A stretch of DNA of 64,000 nucleotides from Metaphire vulgaris. Taxonomy: Eukaryota > Annelida > Clitellata > Crassiclitellata > Megascolecidae. A program made the translations under genes and the position numbers. The notes beneath the pieces were generated by a model. The model was given only the letters and a program-made list of their open reading frames with translations. It was not told where the DNA came from and made no database searches. Positions within the stretch are counted from its first letter, which is position 1. Each line of letters starts with the position of its first letter. The stretch is taken from contig CM030837.1 of the NCBI GenBank assembly GCA_018105865.1, positions 15,218,225 to 15,282,224 on the forward strand, in the 5' to 3' direction. Below are positions 44,311 to 55,770 of this stretch, piece by piece.

Positions 44311-44649
44311 TGCACCAAATTTACGATAAACTGTCCCAATGATTGAAATATTCTGTTAAGGGCCATTGCATAATTACATAATGCTGGAGGGTGGGTCCTT
44401 GAAAACGTTATGTGGGTGAATGTGGGCTTAACATTGTGTAATGCCTTTAAAAACCGATTTCCCAACGATAAACGATAAAGAGATACAGACAGAGATTTCT
44501 ACATAGCGGCCATTATTATAGGCCTAATAGATTACATTCAACGTTAATATCTGCCATTGAACAGCAGATAGCATATTAAAGACATCATATCTATATGTGT
44601 GTAGTACATTAATGACTGCATATTTGTTACCCACTGCTGAGGTTAGTCT

Positions 44650-44750
44650 TGAAACGTTACTAAATCGTTAACAGGTGTGTCTATTGAAACATTACTAAAT
44701 CGTTACAGAGTGGGTCTATTGAAACGATACAAGTTGTTACAGGGCGGGTG
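44650..44750. repeat. Degenerate ~43-bp tandem repeat, three copies
   Basis: GAAACGTTACTAAATCGTTA, GAAACATTACTAAATCGTTA and GAAACGATACAAGTTGTTAC each start a unit, with GGGTCTATT-like spacers between. Confidence 0.7.
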
Positions 44751-45455
44751 GGTAAAAAAAAATGCCATTCACGGATTGGCATAATAATGCAATGACCTCA
44801 AAAAAATTAATAGCTAGATGCAAAAAACCAAACCTTCAAAAATCTCAACATCACATACACTGTAGATGAACCCAATACAAAATTACTAATTAACATCTCA
44901 CAATGAGTCACAACCAAAACACAAATATCTATTTAAATGCATCAAATTTTTAAAAATTTGAATACAGATAAGATAATAAAACAGCTGAAAATGTTAAAAT
45001 GATGAAACTATGCCCAGATAATCAGTGAAAAAAACATTTGTCAAAACCAGTGCAGAAATAGAAGAGGTTTTAAATTATAGGAAATTTTTTTTTTTTAAAC
45101 TGAAAGAAAGCCACAAAAGTAAGTGATTGCTACAGCTAATTATAAAGCTGTCATTAAAATGCTGAAATAAAAAAGTACTTCACAATAAATGTTTTCACTT
45201 TACAAAATACTGACAGAATTTCAATTAGGATTACCCTCATCTGCAAATAATTGACAATTTCTAATAAGGGAACGTATGCCAGACCATCCAATAAAGCAAG
45301 CACTTTCAAATCTAGGCCAAGGTGGGTTTTCCTAACATGGTCTCTTAATGTCGCACACCGACTGATTAGTCTAGCATTGACCTGGTCTTCTGCAGCGGCA
45401 CCATTGATCGGTACCTGTTCCACAACCGGTGTTTATAGTACAACTGCGTAATAAA

Positions 45456-46099
45456 TAGGGCTGTACCAGATATCAACCGGAGCCGGATTTACAAATAAAC
45501 GGTGTTGAACTACAAAACTGGTACCATACTGGTAAGGTACAGTAGGTTCCGTACTTGAGTCCGAGCATTGGGTTCCGGCGCTTATCTCTGGTCTAGCCAA
45601 TCAGCGACGTAGGTGGTATAATCCATTAATCTGGGGTAGGTTGCCATTACTTCCCCCAGACCCACATTTTACCTCGCAGCTTGACGCTGCTCCTCATTTT
45701 ACCACTACCATCTAGCGAGTAAGGCTGAGTTGACCTTAGTGCCCCTGCGGGAATTGAACCTGTGACCCTGCTCCATCATCCAGCGTTGTTACCGCTCTTC
45801 TAACTTCCCGCCCCACCATACTGGTACATGGCTAAATTGACTGTTCAACCAAGCACTAACTCCACTAATAAATTATGGTGTATGTTATTAAACTTATTTG
45901 AATCAGACAAATTATTATTTACTCATTAATTAATATATTACATGTTAAAACTTAGAGCTGCACTTAGTACTTAAGATGAAACTGTAAAGAAAATTCCCAT
46001 GTGTAGGCAGTACAAATCTTGTCAGAATATGGCCAGACTTGGATTTGTGAAAATGGCCAGAATTCGGCTTTGACGGAGCCAGAATTCGGTACACCCCTA
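45456..46099. mobile_element. hAT-like element with nested SINE
   Basis: The outer ends TAGGGCTGTACC and GGTACACCCCTA are inverted with one mismatch in 12. The interior repeats GGTACC-type motifs and GCCAGAATTCGGC, and has no transposase. A tRNA-derived SINE lies inside (about 45590-45825). No clear target duplication was seen. Confidence 0.55.
45590..45825 (-). mobile_element. tRNA-derived SINE
   Basis: The - strand head has an A-box-like TTAGAAGAGCGG and, about 40 bases later, a B box GGTTCAATTCC followed by CGCAGGGGCAC, which is a tRNA-like layout. The tRNA-unrelated body continues to about 45590. Confidence 0.6.
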
Positions 46100-46189
46100 A
46101 TAATAATTAATAATTATTACTACAATCAGAATTTCAAATGCCTCAAATAATTTATATACATGCGTCGTTATAACTTCAGTATGTATATA

Positions 46190-46759
46190 CAGTGCCGTTC
46201 ATAAGTCTCGCATCACCCACCTGAAAAAGCTATTTACAGCCTTTTCTTGACTTGTCCTTTCGATCTGACGTCATAATTCCATATTATTATTATATACCAG
46301 TTTGTTGGAAATTCAATTCTGCACCAATTTCCACAATCAATTTGTCTCTTTTATGAACTTTCCAATTGATTATTATGCAAGGATGCGTTAGAGTCGGATT
46401 CTGCAGTTACCGTCACAGAATTAATACTCAGTGCTAAAAAAGTGATTGGCTAATAAACATTGACTAACCGAATTGTCACGCAGGTATTGGCTGTGGGATT
46501 TGATGCTTCAATTGGTTGAGAAAGACATAGGTTCATTGGATGACTTGAATCCAGTATTATGCAGAATCCGGCTCTAATGCATAATAATCAATTGGAAATA
46601 AAAGAGACAAATTGATTGCGGAAATGGGTGCAGAATTGAATCTCCAACAAATTGGTATATAATAATATGGAATTATGACGTCCGATTGAAAGGGCAAGCT
46701 AAGAAAAGGCCGTGAATAGCTTTTTCAGGTGGGTGATGCGAGACTTATGAACGGCACTG
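46190..46759. mobile_element. Long-TIR Tc1/mariner-like foldback element
   Basis: Inserted at TA (46188-46189 and 46760-46761). The left arm starts CAGTGCCGTTCATAAGTCTC and the right arm ends with its reverse complement. The arms match with few differences for roughly 220 bases (including CCAATTGATTATTATGCA), leaving about 130 bp between them. There is no transposase frame. Confidence 0.85.
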
Positions 46760-47545
46760 TAGTTTTAAGTTATTGTCCAGTCTGAAGTGAAAACATGGAC
46801 AATGCAAATACAATAAACGCTGAAATTCTTAATACCTATACTTCACAAACATAATTATAAACCATTGCTATCGATAATATTTCAAAACAAATTACTATGG
46901 GAAAGTGATAATCATTATAAAATATACACTAACATCAATAAACAATAACCCCAAAATGATCAAAAATAGTGCAGTATGGCAATTAATCAATAAAGTTAAA
47001 GTCATGCACCTGTTTCGTGTCTCATTAAACAAATGTTAAAGAAAATTTTCTCTTAGATGAACGAATACTAGCACGATCTCAATATGGATATTGGATGCTA
47101 ACAAAGACGTGCGATTATTATGCTATAGAGATTTCTATAAAAATTCTCGTGTTTTAAACCCAAAATAATAATGGAAAATAAACTGTAATCACTAATCAAG
47201 AACAATAGGATTGTGCAATTGTCCACAAAATTGCTGCAAAAGCAGCTTTAGCAGTAAATAATAAATTATTAACAGCTCAACAAAAGTAAGCACAACCCTG
47301 TAATGTATTTACAGTCTTCATTTGGTCAAATTTTGATTTATATCGCTGTTGTCTCTGTTATTAGAAAATCAAAAAACTATCAAACTAGCTTTAAAGGCTG
47401 TTGAAGTCCTTTTCAAGCAAAGCAAATCTTGAAGAACATCTCTCACACGATGGACAGCATGCAACCTGCGACAAAAGTCACGCCGGCAAAGGTCATAAAT
47501 GAAACAGTGTCTTCAAGAATGTCAACCCTTCGCACATGCAAAAAA

Positions 47546-47828
47546 TCACACATCACTCTGCTCATCTGTCAACATTTTCGCATTGTCATAAGAATCGGCA
47601 ATAATGTTATTGCTATCCCCAACATCATCCTGAACGCTCATTTTTATATCTGACGGTGCAAATGCAGAATTGCCATCTGTGCCTTCGGTTTCCTTTTCAA
47701 TCCGCCCCCAATCTTCTTGTTCATTACTTGTATAGATGTCCTCAACAGCAGCATCACTATTAAAAAAAGATCAAGACATTTTAAAATGATTACTCTCCAG
47801 CCAATTAAAACTAAATGCCTAAATAGTC

Positions 47829-47877
<49 letters not shown>

Positions 47878-48214
47878 GAATAAATATATACAATGTCTAA
47901 CTCAAAATGAATAAATGAACAATGTCTAAATAGTCCTGATATATATATATATATATACACAGTGCTTTTATTGTAAAAAAATAGGTGCCGGTACTCACGG
48001 TGGATTGCCTAACTTTTCCATTACGATTATGTGGTCTGTGGCTAGAATTTAACATAGAAGCGATTTTGGAAGCATAATGATGCATATCATTTATTAAGTA
48101 TTTAAAGTTTTTAGCTAAATCACAACTGCAAAGTCACAAGAAAACTTTTTTTCACCGTTAAAAAGGTTCGATGTCGCCATACCGCGCCGCACCCGTCACA
48201 AAAAAAGCCCTGTG

Positions 48215-48284
<70 letters not shown>

Positions 48285-51216
48285 CTCTCAAAATGAATCA
48301 ATTTAATTCTTGTAAGAACTACTAAACTACTAAGACTTTCTTTAGTGTTCTCTACCAGAAGGCAACTTGCCTCACCTACAATGTGGCACCAAGTTAGAAC
48401 ATAAGATTTCACTTAATTAACCATATATTATTATCTATATATTATTATTTATGAGCAATGGGCAGATGATGAAGAGTATAACACCTACGTACATGAAGGT
48501 TTTGTGTACTACACAACCACCCAAAAACAAACGGGTCAATGTCATTGACATAAGCTAGGGTGAGAACTGGCATAATGGAATTGATTAACCTTAAGCTTTA
48601 ACATCTGAAATAAACAGCATGAATGTTTACAATGCGTTTTAATCTAAATTACTGAAAAATTGGTCTTTCTAAAAGTATTTTACCTCTTTAATTATCACAG
48701 TGTGTTTATCACAATAGCTATAGTTATTATGGCAGCCAATGGCTAGCAGTAGCTTATTATTATTATTTGTTATTTATGACAAATCATATAGTGCAGTAAC
48801 ATAGCTGTGGCTAAAGTCAAGAGCACTTTACATGGGAGTCACTTGTAAGATTTGTTAAATAAGCTTAGAACAATGTATGGAAGAAGCAGAAATCACAAGC
48901 TCATGCCAGAGAAAAACATTCAGACTCTGGAGATATGGGAAAAACTGTACCGTACCCTTTCAACAGAATTCAGCACAAACTTTTTCAACTTAGCTTGGTT
49001 GCAAATCTGTATGCATACACAGTACAGTGGATCCCACTTAATCGCATACCGCTTAATTGTGTAACCCACACAATTGCAGAACAACATAAAAACCCGAACC
49101 AGTGTTTTGTGCGTACAATTAATTATCAGACGTCCCGGCTATTCGCATAGCCCAGTTAATCGCATAAGCAAGGCTTGCACGGCACCTATGCAATTAAGCG
49201 GGTTTCACTGTACTTCGTCCAGCTATCCGCACTATCAACAATTGAAATTATGAAAAGACAATGATTCCTTTCCGGTAAATTTACCCGAAGACTTCGCGAG
49301 CGATGAATCGATCGTGCAAACCATTATCTGGCGACAGGGAAATATCTGAAGCTCTGCCGCTGATGCCAGCCGATAAGTCCTGTGCATTGAGCCAATCTTC
49401 GTGTCCTGTCTTTGCCAATCCTTCGCACAGCACGCTTCCACTCGGAGTCAGGGTCTGACGATTTTCTCCAAATGCAGCCTAAGAAAGATTTGATTCAGTT
49501 AGTTAGTTAATATGCCAACTTAATATATAGTGCTATGATCATAGCAGGCCAAGATCAAGAGTGCATTACAGTGATTACACATTGCACTTCAACGAGATAC
49601 TAAACAAGTTCGTTTTAGTCTCGTAGCGAACACGGCAAGATTATGGTAGTCGCGTTGGTCACACTGTCCGGCAGCGAGTTCCAGAGGATGGGATTCCCTT
49701 GGGTGACAGATCTCTCCATAAATTTCACTGTCTTAGAAGGGGGGGCAACCAATTGGGCCCGATTACAGGAACGAAGCTGCCACCGACAATCAGTAAGCAG
49801 GGCCTATGGACTAATAACTCACTATATCTTGAATATTAATAGCCAGTTAAAGGTGATCAGAAATATGGCACAGACATGCATGCACTCAAACACATTGTAT
49901 ATCTAGTATAGTGGTTCTTAGCCAGGTGTACTTGTACTACTTTGGGGTACATGAGGGACGTTGTGGGGCACACATAGTTCAACGATTGTTCTAGGACGAT
50001 TGACCACAGCGGATGATTGAACATAGGACCATTGACCATAAAACGTTTTAAATTCAAAGATTTTAAAATAAAATATACGTAATAATCATTAGCAAAACAG
50101 AACAGATAAATCAATGCAAAACACATGAAGGACATAAGCGCAAAACACAGTAAATCACCGCGTGCAGCATAATGCTGCGCTAATCCTTATAGTCACAATC
50201 TTGTTAGTGTGGTCAATCATCCTGTGGTCAATCGTCCTAGGGTCAATCGTCCTGTGGTTAATCGTCCGCATACTACGTACAATGATCCGGAAATAGTGTC
50301 TGTTTTAGAGACTTTTATTACTATGTGCACTGCAAGGATACTGTAGAAATGTTTGTAATAAATTAGAAATTGTAAATGAAAAATCCCACTTTCTGGCTTG
50401 TGCACAATCTGTGACAGAAGTATGTTGCAGTTTATAATTTTTCAATATAATAATTATGGAGAATAAACGTTTGTACCCATATAAGGTATTGTAGGGTGGT
50501 AGGGGGTACTTTGCTCTCTTATACTTGTTTCAGAGGTACATGATCACAAAAAGATTAAGAACCAGTGCACTAGAATATCTACAAACGAAATGAGTGTGAC
50601 ACGCATCTAACAACCATTTATGCACCACATCCCATTAAACAATACAAAAATTTCACTCCATTAACACTTTAATTTCATTAAAATTTGGAATTAAAACTCA
50701 TGTATGATGTGTCGTCCATCATATCTAGCTGACATTGTTACTCTACTAAGAAAGATAAGGGGTAAAAACTACTTCAAAACAACTAATTCCAGCTGCAGGC
50801 ACAAAACCCACTGGCAGACACCATATCTGGAACAAGTATATGGTCCAACTATATAGCACAAGCGATTAAGACCTAAGAGAGATTATTGTACCATAATACT
50901 TGAGGTAAGACTGTGACTGTCTGGCATTTGAAGATTCTCCGTCTTAACCCCATCATCGTGCGAACTGTCAAAAAAGGAACAAATGCTCTGTCACTTGATT
51001 TACCAAATAAATAATACAGTGCAAAACATTCTATCATAGCAAATCCTCTAACCAAAGGCATCAATTATCTTAAAACAATCTGTTTTCTAAGCAACATCCT
51101 GCCTCTTGTTATCACCTCATCTCTCCAGCAAGCTAATCTCCATGTGTTTCTAAAAAGACTGCTTTGCCATGCACCTTAAAAAGAACAATAATGGTTTCTA
51201 GATACTACACAGCACT

Positions 51217-51301
<85 letters not shown>

Positions 51302-52144
51302 CAGTGATGGGCAACTAACTAAAAAATATTAGTTAAACTATAACTAAATTTCAACTAAAAATAAGTAGTTAAACTTTTAGTTGCTAATTAACTTTCTAAA
51401 ATAGTTAACTAAACTAAAAAAATTAGTTAAACTTTTTGCAACTAATTTTACAACTATTTTTCATGTATCAAATATGTGTTCATGAAAACAATTCAAAACA
51501 TAGACGATGCTGGCAGCATCAACACGTCAGTCAATGAAGCATTGAATTAATTAATCATTGATTGTCTATTTAAGTCTTAGTCTAGACTGCAGGAACACAA
51601 GTTTGTCAAAAGTCTCATCGCTTTACTTTTGGTCGGCAAAAGTGGCACGTGGCACTGAAATTCTTGCAGTCATTATGAGCTTGGCTTGAGTCCTTTAACT
51701 TCAATTTGACTTCTTCGCAACACATGTTTACTAATTCATTTTCACTTTTCAGTTGCTAGAAAACGCTACTTATGATGTAATTCAATATTGTATATAATTC
51801 CAACTAAAGATAAACGACTTCATATAAAAGCATTTCCCGCTTACCAACGAGATCAAAGATCGTAAGTAAGTAAAAATACACTGGTCTCTGACCAAGATCA
51901 GTGATATATGGTGTTATCGTTGTTATGAAAAAAATTACCCAGAAAGGAATAGATAAAAAGGTACTGTAATTTCGGATCACCAACTAAAATTTTTTAGTTA
52001 AACTATTTAGTTATTAACTAAATTTTTTTAGTTAAACTATCATTTTAACTAAACTATTTATATTTAATTAAACTATGAAGCTAACTTAAAAAAAGTAGTT
52101 AAACTTTTAGTTAGCAACTAATTAGTTAACTAGTTGCCCATCAC

Positions 52145-52186
<42 letters not shown>

Positions 52187-52879
52187 CTTAGACAATTTTT
52201 ATAGCGCAGTAGGTATGGTAGAGGCCAAAGTCAAGAGCACTTTAACAGATGTCACTTATGTGAAATATTAAATAAGTGTGTGTTTAGCACTTAACCAATG
52301 CAATCAAAAGAATCTTCTTGTTTGTAGACAATATGATTTATTGAGGCTATTACCCAATTCAATTGCAAGTCAGCTCTTTTCTCAGACATATTACCAAAAA
52401 GTTCAAATAAAATTACTGATTTCTGACTTTTTTACTATATGGAAGAAACAAAAAATTTACACAAGAAGCAAACATATAAACATATACACAATTACAACAG
52501 GCTTTTACAACAAAAAGTCTTTCAAAGAAGAACTTGACATTTTAATGCTCATATTAATTACCTCGTTAGTTTGTGCGAAGAATGCTGCCGATAAAATGCA
52601 GCGTCATCCACAGTCCAAACAGCTCCTTTGACGTTTTCAACTCGGGTAAAACACTTGTGCAAGCTGAGATTGTGGCGCACAGCATTCTAAACAAATGCAC
52701 ACAGATTCTAGGGAAATATTAAACAAGTGAACTGCAATGATGACATACTCAGCTGGAAAAGAAGTTTTCAACTGACGACTTCCAGTGCACAATTGCACAT
52801 TAAGTGCATATGGAAATTTAAAGCACTGTCATCACCACTACCACCACCACCACCACCACCACCACCACCACCACCACTG

Positions 52880-52956
<77 letters not shown>

Positions 52957-54543
52957 TTCATCATCACCATCACATCATACTCAAATGAAGTCTAAATATT
53001 TTCACAATATCAAGTTAACCTATCAAAATATATCGGTGTTTCCCAGTTTTCTTGACTCCCATTAAAAAAAACAACAGGAACAGTGACACCTTTGCAATAC
53101 TACTGGTCATACCGTAAAAAGTATGTTTGCACCATTTTTCCTCCTATTGCTGATTTTAAAGAAATAAAGACAAGGAATACATCCGAATAGTAGAGGATAA
53201 TTGAGTGAAAATGTCTCGTACCTTCCATGTTGGAAGGTTTTTCCTGAAAAATGCAAATGTACTCATGAACCATTGATAGATGTCATTCAAAGTCAACTGA
53301 CGGTCTGGAGACTCCATAATTGCCTATAGATAAACAAAGTACTGGTACATCAAATGCCAGTTCCAATGCAATATAAGAAGGCATTTATATAGCGTATATT
53401 TTTGACCAGCACTCACAAGCACTTCCACTACTGTACAATCATTTTGAAATGGGAAATAATTAGGTTTTGAATAATCTCAAGCAACATAGCTATTTCGAAT
53501 ATGATATAAAAAAACATGAAATTCAAATGAAGAACTAAAACTTCTGAATTAAAGAGGACAGGTACGCAGGATGATAATCATAGTAAAAAATAACGCCTTA
53601 ATATTCAAACTACAAGCAGCCACCAGGTTACTTTGGCTGTGCATGTTGTGTACAAGCATTAATTTTGTTGTGAATAGGCGGTAATACTTTGCTATTCAAA
53701 ATATTAAAAAATTCACAGGCAGACATCTATGCAGCTCTGACATGAAGAAATATAAACCGAGAGCAGTTCATACAACTAACAAACACCATGACAAATAAGC
53801 ACATGACAATAACTGCAGATCGAATACTAACTCCATGGTTAATCTTTAACAGAGGCTGCAAATGATGAGAGGTGATTGAGAGTTCAAAATAGAGTATAAA
53901 TTTTACCATGGCACCGTTATATCTTGATTTCTGCAACCTGCTCATAACCCCAAGGTAATCACTGCCCTCACTATTCCGAGGGTTCTGGGTCTGTAAGATT
54001 ATAATTTATCCAACTTTGCTTAAATTTAAAATAAAGCTGAAGGCAATCAATGAAACAGTCCATTAATGCACACGCGCGCGTGCGCACACACACACACCAG
54101 CAAAAAACCGTGACACAACAAATACACTAACAAGTCAACAAAGAGGTTTCCTAGGCTTATTATATGACAAGCATATAAACAGATCTCTTTCATTTATGCA
54201 TCAGGATAACTGTTGCTCACTTGTCTGATTAGAGTGGCGTATGTGAAAGGAGGTCGTACGTCGGAATATCGGTAGAAATCTCGATTACGTTGAATCTCTG
54301 AAAAATGACAACAAACAATTCAGCCAGAACAGAGAAAGAATTCAGTTTTTAGGCTAAAAAATACATTTGAAAACAAAAGTAACTTCCTAATTAACTCCTG
54401 CATTTAATTAGCAATTAGTTATTCTCAGAATAAAATAAAATTGAGAATAAGCTCAGTAGAGACTAAAATCACAAACCTTCAAAAATGTTGGTGTCAAAAA
54501 CATTTTACTAATTGCATGAAAATTGCACATTTAACTCTTCCAT

Positions 54544-54613
<70 letters not shown>

Positions 54614-55711
54614 TTATTTGCAAAGCAAATTAATTTCATCGGTAAAACTGCATCTCCAAACCTGCACTGATTGGTAATGAACATTTGTCGGACATCCGTC
54701 TTCGCGCTGGTCCCACACCACGAGGTCCACTCGAACGCGACCCCGGCATCTTCAGCCTTGAATTCGCCAGCTGCGACGCGACGGTCGTCTGAGAAAGACG
54801 CGAAACAGGACGAAGTGCCTGTGACATCACCAGGTTCGCAAAAGATATGGCAGCCGCTGCATTTGGTGTCGGAATGTGAAGACCGTTTGGTACCGATAGA
54901 GACGGGAATGTGTCGAGGCTTCGAGGAAGCGCAGACGAAGAAACTTCCGACACTGAAGCTACTGATGATGATGATGGCGTGGGAAGAGGAACCGCGTTGA
55001 GTGGCATGCGAGAAATGGTTTGGATTGACGGAAGTTCCAGGAGCTGAACGAAGAAAACATTATTCTTAAACCCTCACCATAGGCATAATCAAATTTCAAC
55101 AAACCATCTATAGATTAGAACTAAATTAAGCGAGTGATGTCTTAAGTTTATAAATGAATATACTCAGTGTCTCGCTTGGCTTTCAGAGAAATTAATCTTA
55201 TCAGTTAGAAACCAAAACAATCCATGTGTCTGTAAAGAAAAATATGACACTCCAAAGAAGCTCTTTTAAAATAAACGCAGCCGCAACAATGAAAATAGAA
55301 AAATTGCATTCTTATGATAGTTACAAAACACATAGAAAATAACAAGAATCAACACAGACTAAAAAATGGTTCTTTACTGTTCTACCTTTCAAAGCAAACA
55401 GATGAATTTCAGACTTTTCACGACTGATAAATTTATGTACACTTCAAAATAATTAAATTATATTGCTTAATATAAAAGGAGGTTATCCTGCCAATGAAAA
55501 AGTGTTAAAAAAGGTCATGTTAAACATTACCACAAGATATTGCCATTTCTTACTCTGCTTTTGCCGGATATTGCAGCTGAATACTTTGGCAACGAGAGTG
55601 TAGGTTCACTGTCTGTCTCACTGCCAACCTGCAAGTGAAGATGCTCTTTCATTGCCTTCAAACGAGTCTGCTCCTTCGTCAACTAGACCACAGAAGTAGC
55701 ACCACACCACA

Positions 55712-55770
<59 letters not shown>

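Larger units (their letters stand above)
42966..47545. other. Intergenic region between convergent TYMS and FoxP
   Basis: No gene was recognised, and part must be FoxP 3' UTR. It contains a long (TA)n tract at 44231-44298, a short degenerate tandem repeat at 44650-44750, a hAT-like element holding a SINE (45456-46099) and a 570-bp inverted-repeat element (46190-46759). Confidence 0.5.

Noticed and set aside
47429..47653. 74-codon + strand frame
   Set aside because: Antisense to the last FoxP exon (47546-47756), whose frame joins the preceding exon in phase.
52727..53065. Poly-Pro/poly-Ser and poly-His frames
   Set aside because: Products of the ACC/ATC microsatellite.
54671..55000. 109-codon + strand frame
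   Set aside because: Antisense to the FoxP exon 54662-55043, which has matching splice phases and the [13 protein letters not shown] motif.
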